Below, piece after piece: positions 28,767 through 39,649 of a DNA stretch of 64,000 nucleotides. The notes under the pieces were generated by a model, which was given only the letters and a program-made list of their open reading frames with translations, was not told where the DNA came from and ran no database searches. A program made the translations under genes and the position numbers. Source of the stretch: Methanomassiliicoccaceae archaeon UBA404 (lineage in GTDB: Archaea; Thermoplasmatota; Thermoplasmata; Methanomassiliicoccales; Methanomethylophilaceae); contig DAHY01000026.1 in the NCBI GenBank assembly GCA_002498605.1, positions 47,353-111,352 on the forward strand. The letters run 5' to 3'. The first letter of the stretch is position 1, and the number at the start of each line of letters is the position of its first letter.

Positions 28767-28840
28767 GGGCCTGTAGCTCAGCTAGGTAGAGCATCTGACT
28801 TTTAATCAGGTGGTCAAGGGTTCGAATCCCTTCAGGCCCG
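28767..28840 (+). tRNA. tRNA-Lys (UUU)
   Basis: GGGCCTG pairs perfectly with CAGGCCC. The anticodon stem CTGA/TCAG region encloses CTTTTAA, anticodon UUU. The T loop is TTCGAAT. No CCA is encoded. A TATA box TTATATAC lies about 43 bases upstream, near 28720. Confidence 0.95.
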
Positions 28841-28954
28841 CTGATGGACTTCATGAGCGATCAGACGGCGGATCAAGTATGAGGAAAATGAAATTCATAG
28901 ATTCTAAAACGCATTACCCGCAATCCCGTGGCGGGGCATCAGGCAGGTGAAACA

Positions 28955-29224
28955 TTGGCAACAAACAATATCTCGTTTAACGTTCTCGAGCACAAACTCG
29001 TACCCGAACATCACCTTTTGTCCGAAGAAGAGGCAGTCGAGGTTCTTACCAAATTGGGCATGACCCGCGATCAGCTTCCGAAGATAAGAAAAAGTGATGC
29101 CGGAATAAAGGTTCTCGAGTCCGTCCACGGCCCGATAGATGAGGGCAGTATAGTAAAAATAGTGAGGCAGAGCGAAACGGCGGAAGAGTTCGTAGCCTAC
29201 AGACTGGTAACGGGGGCCAAGTGA
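28955..29224 (+). CDS. rpoH: DNA-directed RNA polymerase subunit H (Rpo5)
   Basis: 89 residues from a TTG at 28955, chosen because AGGTGA lies just upstream and the protein then has near-normal length; a GTG at 28928 would add nine residues. The family core VPEHHLLSEEEAVEVLTKLGMTRDQLPKIRKSDAGIK is clear. It is the first gene of the polymerase operon and is one base from rpoB. Confidence 0.93.
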   Translation: MATNNISFNVLEHKLVPEHHLLSEEEAVEVLTKLGMTRDQLPKIRKSDAGIKVLESVHGPIDEGSIVKIVRQSETAEEFVAYRLVTGAK

Positions 29225-29225
29225 T

Positions 29226-32200
29226 ATGAGAGATCTCGTAGAGCTTTACTTCACCGACCGCAACATAGTGAATCACCACCTATCGTCCTACAATGATTTC
29301 CTGGCGACCGCGGACAATCCCAACAGCAGGATGCAGAAAATCATTGACGATGTCAGAGTGCCCACCGAAGAAACCGAGAGGGGCATTATAAGACTGGATC
29401 CCGAACGCACCGGCGGCCGCAACATAGAAATCCGCATCGGACGCGCCAGACTCGAAGACGGCAAAATCGACCCCAAAGCACATCCCACGGTTCGTATCAA
29501 CCCTCCGAAGGTTACCGAAGCAAACGGTTACAGTCATGAGCTGTTCCCCATGGAAGCCAGACTCAGAAACCTGAACTACATGTCACCGGTGTTTGTACAC
29601 TTTGAACTTTACGAGGACGGCGAACTTATAGCCGTTCCGGAAAACGAAAAATGGATCAAAGTCGGAGATCTTCCGATGATGATCAAAGCCAAGGGCTGCA
29701 ACCTTAACCGGGAAGTCATGGAATTTGCCAACGAGCGCAAATACAGCGACGAGGAATATCACGACGCTCTCATCGAGCAGAAAGAAGATCCCGAGGAACC
29801 CGGCGGATATTTCATAGTCGGCGGTACCGAAAGGGCACTGATAACCCTGGAAGATCTTGCTCCCAACAGAGTCATGGTGGAATACAACGAAAGGTACGGT
29901 TCCGCTTTGGAATCCGCCAAGGTATTCTCCCAGAAAGACGGATACCGTGCACTGACTCTCGTGGAAAGAAAGAAAGACGGAATGCTTATGGTGTCCGTCC
30001 CCGTGGCTTCCAGCGCCATACCTTTGGTGGCTCTCATGAAAGCTTTGGGAATGGAATCGGATCAGGAAATTTACGACACAATCGTTTCCGACGATGCCAT
30101 GATCAATACGGTATATTCCAACATAGAAGCTTCCCTTGACAAGAAAACCTACGCGCCCAACGGATTCCATACAACCGAGGACGCCATTCTTTACCTTGAG
30201 AGAAACTTTGCCGCCGGACAGGCAAAAGAATACAGAATCAGAAAAGTCGAGAGCATTCTCGATCATTCGCTTCTCCCTCACCTGGGAGACACTGCGGACG
30301 ACCGCATGAAGAAAGCAATTTATCTGGGACGTATCGCACGTTCTGTTCTTGAACTTTCGATCGGAAAAAGAAAGGAAGACGACAAGGACCACTACGCCAA
30401 CAAGAGACTCAAACTCTCCGGCGACCTGATGGAAGACCTTTTCAGAACAAGCTTCAACAGTCTGATGAAGGATCTGAAATACCAGTTGGAAAGAAACTGG
30501 GGAAGAAAGAGGAACGAACTCAACATTGCTTCCGCAATCCGTCCGGATCTGCTTACGCACAAACTTTTGCATGCATTGGCCACGGGAAACTGGGTCGGAG
30601 GACGTGCCGGCGTATCGCAGCTTCTCGACAGAACTTCCAACCTTTCCGCAATATCCCACCTCAGAAGAATCACTTCTTCCCTGACCAGAAGCCAGCCTCA
30701 CTTTGAAGCAAGAGATCTGCACCCCACGCAGTGGGGAAGACTCTGTCCTTCGGAAACCCCAGAAGGTCAGAACTGCGGTCTGGTCAAAAACGCCGCACTG
30801 ATAATCGACGTGTCCGAGGGATTCCCCGACAACGATGTCAAATGGGTCCTCAACAAGGAGATGGGACTGGCTCCCGTCAAAGAAGGCGGAACCAGAGTAT
30901 TCGTCAACGGTGACCTTGTGGGTACCCACAAAGAACCCGAGGACTTGGTGGCCAGAGTAAGGGAGTACAGAAGAAGCGGAAGACTTTCCGACGAAATCAA
31001 CATCCGTTACGACGAAGAAATGAACGAAGTCATAATCAACTGCGACGAAGGACGTCTCAGACGCCCTCTGCTGACGATTGTGAACGGCAGAACCGCTCTT
31101 ACCAGAAAGCATATCGAGAAAATCCGCGAAGGCAAAATCACCTGGAACGAACTGTTCATGGAAGGTGTAATCGAGTGGATAGACGCCGAAGAGGAGGAAG
31201 ATCTCTTTGTTTTGATTGACCCCTTTGACGCTCCCGACAGATGCGAACTCTGCGGTCATGCGATTTCCGCCACCGAAATCGACTGGATGAACCCCGGCGT
31301 TGAATCCGGTGAAGAAATCATCAAATGCGGATGGTGCGACGGAGAGTTCTCGGTTCCCAGTAAAATCACCTCAAAACACACACACATGGAAATCGACCCG
31401 ATGGTAATCCTCGGTGTTGCTTCCGGTGTTATTCCGTATCCGGAATACAACTCCGCGCCCCGTATAACCATGGGAGCGGCAATGGCAAAACAGGCGCTGG
31501 GAATCCCCTCCGCCAACTACCGTATCAGGCCCGATACCAGAGGCCACCTGATGCACTACCCCCAGTCCCCGTTGGTTCAGACCGAGACCATGAAGTTTAT
31601 CGGATACAACCAGAGACCGGCGGGACAGAACTTCTGCATCGCGGTGCTTTCGTATCACGGATACAACATAGAAGATGCCCTGATTATGAACAAGAGCTCG
31701 GTACAGAGAGGTATCGGACGTTCCACTTTCCTCAGGTCTTACCGTGCGGAAGAGCGCCGTTACCCCGGAGGCCAGTTGGATCACTTCGAAGTCCCCTCCG
31801 CTGATATTATGGGCGCGCGCACCGACATGTCTTACGCCTCTTTGGGCGAAGACGGTCTGATATATCCCGAGGCCCGGGTCGAGGGAAGCGACGTTCTTGT
31901 CGGAAAGACCTCGCCGCCCAGATTCCTTGAGGAAGAAACAGATTTCCTCACGCCTCAGAAGAGAAGGGAAACCTCCGTCACGGTCAGACCCGGAGAAACC
32001 GGTTACGTGGATTCCGTCATGGTAACGGATTCGGAGAACGGTTCCCGCTTCGTCAGAGTAAAAGTAAGGGATCAGAGAATTCCGGAAGTCGGCGACAAAT
32101 TCTGTTCGAGATTCGGACAGAAGGGAGTTATCGGAAAACTTGTGGATCAGTGCGACATGCCGTTCACCTGCCAGGGTATCGTTCCCGATTTGGTCGTGAA

Positions 32201-32831
32201 TCCTCACGGTATACCCTCCCGTATGACGGTGGGTCACATATTGGAAATGATTGCCGGAAAAGTGGGAGCCATGGAAGGCCGGAAAATAGACGGTACCGCT
32301 TTCTCGGGAGAGAAAGAGGAATCCATCCGCGACGGTCTTATAAGGAACGGCTTCAAGGAAGACGGCAGGGAAATCATGTATGACGGAATCACCGGACGCA
32401 TGATTCAGATGGACGTCTACACCGGAGTCATTTATTACGAAAAACTGCACCACATGGTCAGCGGAAAGCTCCATGTGCGTTCCAGAGGACCGGTGCAGAT
32501 TCTGACCCGTCAACCCACCGAAGGACGTTCCAGACAGGGAGGTCTCAGATTCGGTGAAATGGAACGTGACTGTCTGATCGGACACGGAGCCGCAATGGTC
32601 ATCAAAGACCGTCTGCTCGACCAGTCCGACGGTACCCAGCAGCATATCTGCGGCAACCCGAAGTGCGGTCATGTGGCCATTATGGACAGATTCGGCAACC
32701 TTTACTGCCCGGTGTGCAAGAACACCACCAACATACACCTTGTGCAAACTTCCTACGCGTTCAAGCTGCTCATGGACGAGATGCTGTCGCTTGGTGTTGC
32801 CATGAGGCTTCAGCTGGAGGACTTAAGATGA
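29226..32831 (+). CDS. rpoB: DNA-directed RNA polymerase subunit B, unsplit
   Basis: 1201 residues, covering both B'' and B' parts that many methanogens encode separately. Recognisable blocks include LHPTQWGRLCPSETPEGQNCGLVKNAAL, VLSYHGYNIEDALIMNK, GRSTFLRSY and GDKFCSRFGQKGVIG. Zinc ligands are in CELCGHAI with CGWC, and in the C-terminal CGNPKCGH with CPVC. It forms half of the active-centre cleft. The stop overlaps the rpoA' start by ATGA. Confidence 0.98.
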   Translation: MRDLVELYFTDRNIVNHHLSSYNDFLATADNPNSRMQKIIDDVRVPTEETERGIIRLDPERTGGRNIEIRIGRARLEDGKIDPKAHPTVRINPPKVTEANGYSHELFPMEARLRNLNYMSPVFVHFELYEDGELIAVPENEKWIKVGDLPMMIKAKGCNLNREVMEFANERKYSDEEYHDALIEQKEDPEEPGGYFIVGGTERALITLEDLAPNRVMVEYNERYGSALESAKVFSQKDGYRALTLVERKKDGMLMVSVPVASSAIPLVALMKALGMESDQEIYDTIVSDDAMINTVYSNIEASLDKKTYAPNGFHTTEDAILYLERNFAAGQAKEYRIRKVESILDHSLLPHLGDTADDRMKKAIYLGRIARSVLELSIGKRKEDDKDHYANKRLKLSGDLMEDLFRTSFNSLMKDLKYQLERNWGRKRNELNIASAIRPDLLTHKLLHALATGNWVGGRAGVSQLLDRTSNLSAISHLRRITSSLTRSQPHFEARDLHPTQWGRLCPSETPEGQNCGLVKNAALIIDVSEGFPDNDVKWVLNKEMGLAPVKEGGTRVFVNGDLVGTHKEPEDLVARVREYRRSGRLSDEINIRYDEEMNEVIINCDEGRLRRPLLTIVNGRTALTRKHIEKIREGKITWNELFMEGVIEWIDAEEEEDLFVLIDPFDAPDRCELCGHAISATEIDWMNPGVESGEEIIKCGWCDGEFSVPSKITSKHTHMEIDPMVILGVASGVIPYPEYNSAPRITMGAAMAKQALGIPSANYRIRPDTRGHLMHYPQSPLVQTETMKFIGYNQRPAGQNFCIAVLSYHGYNIEDALIMNKSSVQRGIGRSTFLRSYRAEERRYPGGQLDHFEVPSADIMGARTDMSYASLGEDGLIYPEARVEGSDVLVGKTSPPRFLEEETDFLTPQKRRETSVTVRPGETGYVDSVMVTDSENGSRFVRVKVRDQRIPEVGDKFCSRFGQKGVIGKLVDQCDMPFTCQGIVPDLVVNPHGIPSRMTVGHILEMIAGKVGAMEGRKIDGTAFSGEKEESIRDGLIRNGFKEDGREIMYDGITGRMIQMDVYTGVIYYEKLHHMVSGKLHVRSRGPVQILTRQPTEGRSRQGGLRFGEMERDCLIGHGAAMVIKDRLLDQSDGTQQHICGNPKCGHVAIMDRFGNLYCPVCKNTTNIHLVQTSYAFKLLMDEMLSLGVAMRLQLEDLR

Positions 32832-35620
32832 GAGGAATCACGAAGAGAATCGGCTCGATCAAATTCTCCTGCATATCGCCGGAAGAGATCAGAAAGATGT
32901 CCGCCACCAAGGTCATCACCGCCGATACCTACGACGACGAAGGATACCCCATTGAAATGGGTCTGATGGATCCCAGAATGGGAGTCATAGAACCCGGACT
33001 GCGCTGTAAAACCTGTGCGAACAGAGTGGATGAATGTCCCGGACACTTCGGACACATCGATTTGGCTCTGCCGGTCATACACGTCGGTTTCATCAAGGAT
33101 ATCAAAATGCTTCTGGAGAGCACCTGCCGGGTCTGCGGCAGACTGATGCTGACCCCGGAACAGATTGCCGAAGCCGCCGCCGACATGGAACGGATGGAAG
33201 AACTGGGAGGAGACTCCATGGATGTGAAAAATTTCGCCAAAGTCACGGCGAAAGGAGCATCCACGAAAGGACTCTGTCCCCACTGCAACGCAGAACAGAT
33301 AAAAATCAAACTCGACAAGCCCACGACTTTCCGCGAGGTGGACGACAACCACAAGCTCACCCCCAAAGAGGTGCGCGAAAGGTTGGAACGCATTACCGAC
33401 GAAGACCTTGCGACTTTGGGATTCGATCCCTCCACCTGCAGGCCGGAATGGATGGTGCTTACCGCACTTGCCGTTCCCCCGGTGACGGTCAGACCCTCAA
33501 TCACTCTGGATTCCGGAGACAGATCCGAAGACGACCTTACCCACAAACTGGTGGATATCCTCAGAATCAACCAGAGGCTCAGGGAAAACCGCGATGCGGG
33601 AGCCCCCCAGCTTATCGTCGAAGACCTTTGGGAACTTCTTCAGTACCATATCACCACCTACTTCGACAACCAGACTTCGGGAATACCCCCGGCGAGACAC
33701 AGGTCCGGGCGTCCCCTGAAGACGCTGTCCCAGAGACTGAAAGGAAAAGAAGGAAGATTCAGATCCAACCTTTCCGGTAAGCGTGTGAACTTCTCCGCCC
33801 GTACGGTTATTTCGCCGGACCCCCTGCTTTCCATAAACGAAGTGGGAGTTCCGAGAGCCGCGGCCAGAGAACTCACGGTTCCGGTTTACGTAAACGAACA
33901 CAATCTCGAGAAAATGAAAAAACTCGTTGCTCGCGGAACCGACCCCGATGACGATTTCAACGGATATCTTCCGGGAGCAAACTATGTTATACGTTCGGAC
34001 GGCAGAAGAATACGCGTAACCGACCGCAACGCCGAGGACGTGGCCGAATCCCTGGAAGTCGATTATGTCGTCGAGAGGCAGATGATCGACGGAGACGTTG
34101 TTCTGTTCAACAGACAGCCTTCTCTGCACAGAATGTCGATGATGGCTCACAGAGTCAGAATAATGGACGGAAAAACGTTCAGATTCAACCTCTGCGTATG
34201 TCCGCCTTACAACGCGGACTTCGACGGGGACGAAATGAACCTTCACGTTCTTCAGTCCGAAGAGGCCAGAGCCGAGGCGAGAATACTCATGCAGGTGCAG
34301 GAGAACATTCTTTCGCCCAGATACGGAGGTCCGATCATCGGAGCCATCCACGATCACATCACCGGAACGTATTACCTTACCCACAAAAACCCCAGGTTCT
34401 ACAGATTGGAAGCGACGAACATAATGTCGAAGCTGCCCGATATCAAAATGCCCGAACCCGATTTCGATGAAAACGGCGAACCCTATTGGACCGGCAGAAA
34501 ACTGTTCTCCTCGGTGCTTCCGGAAGGATTCCGCACCACCTTCAAAGCAAACATCTGCGAAGACTGCAAAAACTGCAAGAAGGAAGAATGCGAGAACGAC
34601 GCATACGTTAAGATACGCGATTCAAACCTTATCTGCGGAACAATCGATGTAAGGGCGATAGGAAACAGCAAGGGTAAAATCGTCGACCGTATCGCAAGAG
34701 ATTACGGTTCGGACGAAGCGGCAAAATTCATCAACAACGTTACGAGACTTGCTCTCGGGGCCCTTATGAATCACGGATTCAGCACAGGCATAAGCGATGA
34801 GGACATTCCCGAAGAAATCGGACTGCAGATCAGCAGCCTGATACAGGAACGCATATCCGAAGTCTCTCAGCTGGTCGAATCCTACCATGAAGAAACCCTT
34901 GAGCAGACCCCCGGACGATCTCTCAGAGAAACCCTGGAAGTCAAAGCCAGGGGAAAGCTGGAAGAGGCCCGTGACGAAGCCGGAAGAATCGCCGAGAAAC
35001 ATCTGGGTATGGACAACCCCGCGGTCATCATGGCAAGAGCCGGAGCCCGCGGTTCGATGCTGAACCTGTCTCAGATGGCAGGCTGTATCGGACAGCAGAC
35101 CGTCCGCGGTGAAAGACTTTCCAGAGGTTATTGGAACAGAACCCTTTCCCACTTCGAAAAAGGGGACATGGGAGCCGGCGCCAAAGGTTTCTGCGCGAAT
35201 TCGTACAAATCCGGACTGACCCCCACGGAATTCTTCTTCCACGCAATGGGAGGCCGCGAAGGTCTGGTCGATACCGCAGTGAGAACCTCCAGATCGGGAT
35301 ACATGCAGAGACGTTTGGTTTCCGCCCTGGAAGATCTGAAACTGACGGCCGACGGAACCGTAAGGAACACCATCGGCACGGTTATTCAGTTCAGGTACGG
35401 AGAAGACGGAGTGGATCCCACCAGATCCGTCCGCGGAAAAGCCATTGATTTGGACGATCTCTTTGCCGAAGTTCTCGGAGACGCGGCGGCCGAACACATG
35501 ATACGCCTCGATGAGGGCAATGTGGGCGAAGACTACGGTTCCAGAGAAAAGGACGAAATGGAATTCGACGAAGAGGAAATCGAAGATTACGAAGCCGGCG
35601 ATTACGGCGGAGGTGAGTGA
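32828..35620 (+). CDS. rpoA1: DNA-directed RNA polymerase subunit A'
   Basis: 930 residues from the ATG at 32828, the ATGA overlap with rpoB; an in-frame upstream start within rpoB gives a non-family extension. The N-terminal zinc region has [18 protein letters not shown] and CRVCGRLM. The catalytic magnesium loop is [13 protein letters not shown]. The switch region [14 protein letters not shown] is intact. The C-terminus is acidic ([21 protein letters not shown]). Confidence 0.98.
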   Translation: MRGITKRIGSIKFSCISPEEIRKMSATKVITADTYDDEGYPIEMGLMDPRMGVIEPGLRCKTCANRVDECPGHFGHIDLALPVIHVGFIKDIKMLLESTCRVCGRLMLTPEQIAEAAADMERMEELGGDSMDVKNFAKVTAKGASTKGLCPHCNAEQIKIKLDKPTTFREVDDNHKLTPKEVRERLERITDEDLATLGFDPSTCRPEWMVLTALAVPPVTVRPSITLDSGDRSEDDLTHKLVDILRINQRLRENRDAGAPQLIVEDLWELLQYHITTYFDNQTSGIPPARHRSGRPLKTLSQRLKGKEGRFRSNLSGKRVNFSARTVISPDPLLSINEVGVPRAAARELTVPVYVNEHNLEKMKKLVARGTDPDDDFNGYLPGANYVIRSDGRRIRVTDRNAEDVAESLEVDYVVERQMIDGDVVLFNRQPSLHRMSMMAHRVRIMDGKTFRFNLCVCPPYNADFDGDEMNLHVLQSEEARAEARILMQVQENILSPRYGGPIIGAIHDHITGTYYLTHKNPRFYRLEATNIMSKLPDIKMPEPDFDENGEPYWTGRKLFSSVLPEGFRTTFKANICEDCKNCKKEECENDAYVKIRDSNLICGTIDVRAIGNSKGKIVDRIARDYGSDEAAKFINNVTRLALGALMNHGFSTGISDEDIPEEIGLQISSLIQERISEVSQLVESYHEETLEQTPGRSLRETLEVKARGKLEEARDEAGRIAEKHLGMDNPAVIMARAGARGSMLNLSQMAGCIGQQTVRGERLSRGYWNRTLSHFEKGDMGAGAKGFCANSYKSGLTPTEFFFHAMGGREGLVDTAVRTSRSGYMQRRLVSALEDLKLTADGTVRNTIGTVIQFRYGEDGVDPTRSVRGKAIDLDDLFAEVLGDAAAEHMIRLDEGNVGEDYGSREKDEMEFDEEEIEDYEAGDYGGGE

Positions 35621-35622
35621 TA

Positions 35623-37071
35623 ATGGCTAAAAAAGACACCATGAACGCGTTGATAAGGCGCGGAATCAGTGAGGAAGCCGCAGCGCTTCTTCTGACAAAG
35701 TACGCAGTTCTTTCCGATGTTCAGGCCGCCTCCCGGGAGGAAATTGAAGAGCTGGGAATTTCCGCCGAAGAAGCGGAATCCATAATTGCCGCGCTCGGCA
35801 AGCGTCCTTCCCGCAAATCCACGGCCAAGGTCAAAAAGAAAGCCGAAGAAGCGGAGCCTATGTTCGTGGCCGAAGAAATCACGCGGGAACGCGTTCTTAC
35901 GCCCGAGCAGATCAGACTGACCGAACTTTCGGAGAAACTCGGATACAGATTCCCGATGAAGATACTGTCCGACATCGCTTCCCGCATGGCGGGAAACGAA
36001 TTCGACGACGATACCTGCGTCAGAATATTGGACAAGGCATGGGAAATGTACGCTTCCCACCTCATGGACAAAAACGAGTCCGCCGGTGTAATGGCGGCCC
36101 ACTCCATAGGCGAACCCGGTACTCAGATGAACATGCGTACTTTCCACTACGCGGGTGTGGCGAACATCAACGTTACCCAGGGACTTCCCAGGTTGATTGA
36201 GATTGTGGATGCCAGACGCATTCCGAGCACCCCGTCCATGACGATACCTCTTCTCGGCATTGCCGCCGAAGACGAAAGTGTCGCCAGACATGTCGCTTCC
36301 AACATCGAGATGACTGTGCTGACCGACGTGGCCATAATAAACACGGATGTCACCAACATGCGCATAGTCATCGTCCCCGACGCCCACAAGATGGACAAAC
36401 GGGGTCTGACGCTGGACGAAGTATATGACAAACTCAGCAAAATAAGAGCCGTCCGCGGACTGGTGGAAAAGGAAGATTTCAATCTGACGATTACGTCGGA
36501 CGTACAGTCTTTCAAGAAAATACAGACCATGTACGACGCCATCAAAAATGCCAAAATCAAAGGTATCGACGGCATCGAAAGAGCGGTTATAAGCAGAGAC
36601 AAAAGAGAAAAATACGAGATAGTCACCGAAGGCAGCAACCTCAAGGAGGTTCTGAAGGTGGAAGGCGTGGACGCGCCCAACGTAATGACCAACAGCATTC
36701 AGGAGATTGCCGAGGTCCTGGGAATAGAAGCGGCCAGAAATTCCATCATATACGAAGCGGGAGAGACTCTCGGAGAAGCGGGTCTGAACGTCGACATCAG
36801 GCATATCATGCTTGTTGCGGACCAGATGACCAACGACGGAACCGTGAAAGCCATCGGACGTCACGGAGTTTCCGGAAAGAAATCGTCGGTTCTTGCCAGG
36901 GCGGCCTTCGAAATCACCACAACCCATCTTATGCATGCGGCGATGGTGGGCGAAGTCGACAACCTTGAAGGAGTGACGGAGAATATCATAGTCGGGCAGC
37001 CGGTTACATTGGGTACCGGCGCGGTTAACCTGATCTATACACCCAAAAAGAAAAAGGGGGATGAAGAATGA
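35623..37071 (+). CDS. rpoA2: DNA-directed RNA polymerase subunit A'' with N-terminal HhH-like extension
   Basis: 482 residues from the ATG at 35623, preceded by GGAGGTG at 7 bases. The trigger-loop region ([24 protein letters not shown]) is intact near residue 150. Before the conserved core lie about 90 residues: a helix-hairpin-helix-like segment ([39 protein letters not shown]) and a lysine-rich linker. Typical A'' subunits are near 390 residues. The extension could bind DNA or a partner at the cleft. Confidence 0.96.
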   Translation: MAKKDTMNALIRRGISEEAAALLLTKYAVLSDVQAASREEIEELGISAEEAESIIAALGKRPSRKSTAKVKKKAEEAEPMFVAEEITRERVLTPEQIRLTELSEKLGYRFPMKILSDIASRMAGNEFDDDTCVRILDKAWEMYASHLMDKNESAGVMAAHSIGEPGTQMNMRTFHYAGVANINVTQGLPRLIEIVDARRIPSTPSMTIPLLGIAAEDESVARHVASNIEMTVLTDVAIINTDVTNMRIVIVPDAHKMDKRGLTLDEVYDKLSKIRAVRGLVEKEDFNLTITSDVQSFKKIQTMYDAIKNAKIKGIDGIERAVISRDKREKYEIVTEGSNLKEVLKVEGVDAPNVMTNSIQEIAEVLGIEAARNSIIYEAGETLGEAGLNVDIRHIMLVADQMTNDGTVKAIGRHGVSGKKSSVLARAAFEITTTHLMHAAMVGEVDNLEGVTENIIVGQPVTLGTGAVNLIYTPKKKKGDEE

Positions 37072-37355
37072 GTGAAGATAGGATCGACATAAGCAGAGCG
37101 CTGAAGGCTGCCATAAACACGGGCAAAGTCGAATTCGGCGTAGATCAAACTGAGAAAGCAATAAAAGCCGGCAAGGCCCAAATGATCATTTTGGCCAGAA
37201 ATTGCCCCAGCAAAGAGCTGGAACAAGCGGAAAATGTCAAAATTCACCGCTATAAGGGCAACAATATGGAGCTTGGGGCTCTTTGCGGTAAGCCTTTCTC
37301 GGTTTCGGCGCTGGTCGTTATCGATAAGGGCACCTCAAACATACTTACGCTGTGA
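37068..37355 (+). CDS. rpl30e: Ribosomal protein L30e
   Basis: 95 residues with the L7Ae/L30e fold signature [27 protein letters not shown] and [15 protein letters not shown]. In euryarchaea it follows rpoA'' in the polymerase operon, as here. It overlaps rpoA'' by ATGA. Confidence 0.96.
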   Translation: MSEDRIDISRALKAAINTGKVEFGVDQTEKAIKAGKAQMIILARNCPSKELEQAENVKIHRYKGNNMELGALCGKPFSVSALVVIDKGTSNILTL

Positions 37356-37789
37356 GTCAAATGCTTGCCGAAATAGTAATTACGGACGAAACCCTAAGGT
37401 ACATCGCGTTGTTCCAGGAAGTTACCAAGACCAACGCGGTGGACTGCATGGACACCCCTGACAAGCTGGTTTTCGTAGTGGAAGCCGGCCAGGGGAACAT
37501 GGCTGTGGGCAAGAAAGGCGATCACATGATCAGGCTCAAAAACCTGACCGGGAAAAACATCCAGGTCGTGGAGTATTCCGAGGATCCCGAGCAGTTCGTG
37601 AAGAACGTTTTCCATATCTACAAACCCGAAAGAGTCGAAATAGAGCAGCGCGGGGATATCACTCACGCCACCGTAACCGTTGATTCCGAACTCAAAGGAA
37701 GAGCCATCGGCAAGGAAGGCAAAAATCTCCGCATTGCCAGGGATATCGTGAACCGGCACCACGAGATTCAGAGTCTCAGCGTGGCTTGA
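37352..37789 (+). CDS. nusA: NusA-like KH-domain transcription factor
   Basis: 145 residues from GTG 37352 (GTGA overlap with rpl30e) or ATG 37361. Two KH domains are visible, with GKKGDHMIRLKNLTGK near residue 55 and GKEGKNLRIARDI near 125. Archaeal NusA lacks the S1 and N-terminal domains of the bacterial protein and binds RNA, probably in termination or rRNA synthesis. In most euryarchaea rps12, rps7 and elongation factors follow; here the operon stops, with a convergent gene 2 bases away. Confidence 0.93.
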   Translation: MSQMLAEIVITDETLRYIALFQEVTKTNAVDCMDTPDKLVFVVEAGQGNMAVGKKGDHMIRLKNLTGKNIQVVEYSEDPEQFVKNVFHIYKPERVEIEQRGDITHATVTVDSELKGRAIGKEGKNLRIARDIVNRHHEIQSLSVA

Positions 37790-37791
37790 AG

Positions 37792-38868
37792 TCAGGAGCG
37801 GCCGAGAGGCATTCTCTCGACTTCCAGCCTGTCCGCCGTGGGATATTCCTCGACGATGTAACATTTGTAGGGTAATTCATCGGCTATTTCCTGCAGGACC
37901 CAAGGGGCGGTTTCCAGCCGTCCCCTTTCTTCATCCGCAAAAATCAGGATATCCGGAACATCGAATTCGTTTTTCAGATATTCCGAAGCCTCCGAGACAT
38001 TGTCGGCATACACCAGACCTTTCAGAACCGTCCCGTCTTCGGTGACGACTTCGTATTCTTTCGCTGTGTTCTCGGCGCGTCTCATCAGCCTGCGCCTCAG
38101 CTGTATTCCGTCTTTGAAAGACGAAGAGCAGTAATGAATCCTTTTTCCGGGATGTTTTTCTATAAGTCCGAGGGCGACTTCCTCGGAACCTTCCACCGCG
38201 GCGGATATGTCGTCCTTGGGACGGTAACCCTGGTTTTCCATCATGTCCCAGTTACTTTCGGAAAACTCCAATTCGTTAAGATTCGCGAAGGAAATACCGG
38301 CGTCGAAGGCACGGGACAGAAGAGAATCCAAATCCTTTTCCCGCTCGGGAAGAGCGGGAACTTCCAAACCCACGTCCAAACCGTCGATTTTCAGAATCTT
38401 TTCTAATTCGGAAGTATCGAAATTCATCCATTTTTCTTCACGGGGATGAAACCGTATCTCATCCAATCCGGCGTCTCTGAGCCGTTTGACCTTTTCGGAA
38501 TCCAAAGTGGAGGTGTACAGGTGAACATGATGTTCCGGACCGAAACGGTCTTTCACCATTTCCAGATAATGCAACGTAAGGTCGAAGTCCTGCAGAGGAT
38601 CCCCGCCGGTTATTCCCGTGCCCGTCGCATCCATGGCTTCGGCTTCGGCTATGATTTCCTCATCGGACATTATTTTCAGTTCGTTGGCGTAAGTGTCCGC
38701 CTTCCCTTTTCTTTCCAAAGACACGGGGCAGTATTTGCAACCGGTCGTACACCGTCCGGTAACGAACAGAACGAGTTTGGAACCTTCGGTGCAATGTTTG
38801 CACCCTACGGCCAATTCGCCGTCGGCGACGGATCCGCATTCCAGTTCTCTGCTGACCATGAACGGCAA
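37792..38868 (-). CDS. Radical SAM protein, COG2108-like
   Basis: 358 residues. The cluster motif is FVTGRCTTGCKYCPVS (C-x3-C-x2-C) near residue 40. GITGGDPLQDFD and HLYTST follow, as in pyruvate formate-lyase activase relatives. An earlier C-x2-C (CKHC) could hold another cofactor. The C-terminal 100 residues (TVLKGLVYADNVSEAS onward) form a separate alpha/beta region. The substrate is unknown. The stop lies 2 bases from the convergent nusA stop. Confidence 0.82.
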   Translation of the reverse strand: MPFMVSRELECGSVADGELAVGCKHCTEGSKLVLFVTGRCTTGCKYCPVSLERKGKADTYANELKIMSDEEIIAEAEAMDATGTGITGGDPLQDFDLTLHYLEMVKDRFGPEHHVHLYTSTLDSEKVKRLRDAGLDEIRFHPREEKWMNFDTSELEKILKIDGLDVGLEVPALPEREKDLDSLLSRAFDAGISFANLNELEFSESNWDMMENQGYRPKDDISAAVEGSEEVALGLIEKHPGKRIHYCSSSFKDGIQLRRRLMRRAENTAKEYEVVTEDGTVLKGLVYADNVSEASEYLKNEFDVPDILIFADEERGRLETAPWVLQEIADELPYKCYIVEEYPTADRLEVERMPLGRS

Positions 38869-38910
38869 TCCGTTCCGACGTATTATTAACTCTCGCAGAA
38901 ATATCGTCTT

Positions 38911-39555
38911 ATGAAGAAGGATACGCGTCTGGTTCTCGCATTGGACGAGACCGACGGCAAAAGAGCTCTGGAAATTGCGGATTCCGTGTCCGGGGCGGTG
39001 GATGCAATAAAAATCAATTGGCCGCTGGTTCTTTCGGCCGGCCCGGATATGATAAACGAATTATCGGAAAGAGGGGACGTAATATGCGATTTCAAAGTCG
39101 CCGACATACCCAACACCGTTCGTCTGATTGTGGAAAACTGCGTATCCCGCGGAGCATCCGCTGTAATAGTTCATGCCTTCACCGGCGAAGATTCGTTGCT
39201 GGCGGCCAAAGAAGCCGCAAAAGACGCCGAGATATTTGCCGTAACCGAGATGAGTCATCCCGGCGGCAAAATGTTCACCGCAAAACACGGGGAAGAAATG
39301 GCCGAGCTGGGAATGAAATGCGACATTTCCGGATTTATAGCCCCCGCCACAAGACCCGAAAGGATAGCTGCGATAAGATCCGTAATCGGCAACAAGACAA
39401 TTCTGTCTCCAGGAGTCGGAGCCCAGGGGGGTTCCGCCGCCTCGGCCATAGAAGCGGGGGCGGACTATGTTATTGTCGGCCGCGCAATATATGAGTCGGA
39501 GAATCCCCGCAAATCCGCCGAATCATTCGTAAATCAGATATCGAAAGTGCTTTGA
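38911..39555 (+). CDS. pyrF: Orotidine 5'-phosphate decarboxylase
   Basis: 214 residues, archaeal size. The catalytic motif is CDFKVADIPNT (D-x-K-x2-D), with LALDETDG at the start, TEMSHPGG in the middle and SPGVGAQGG and YVIVGRAIYES for phosphate binding. It makes UMP from OMP. It is divergent from the radical SAM gene with 42 bases between them. Confidence 0.95.
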   Translation: MKKDTRLVLALDETDGKRALEIADSVSGAVDAIKINWPLVLSAGPDMINELSERGDVICDFKVADIPNTVRLIVENCVSRGASAVIVHAFTGEDSLLAAKEAAKDAEIFAVTEMSHPGGKMFTAKHGEEMAELGMKCDISGFIAPATRPERIAAIRSVIGNKTILSPGVGAQGGSAASAIEAGADYVIVGRAIYESENPRKSAESFVNQISKVL

Positions 39556-39570
39556 TATTTACCTTTACGG

Positions 39571-39589
39571 TATATATCGCGCGCGTGCC
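39571..39589. repeat. Short alternating pyrimidine-purine tract upstream of the STT3-like gene
   Basis: TATATAT is followed, after one phase break, by CGCGCGCGTGC. It lies between pyrF and the TATA-like CATATAAATAG (about 39595-39605) of the STT3-like gene. It resembles the longer tract upstream of gyrB. Confidence 0.5.
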
Positions 39590-39649
39590 GTAAACATATA
39601 AATAGGCAATCAAACATCAATCGACAATTTAAGGACGGAGACCTTTATA

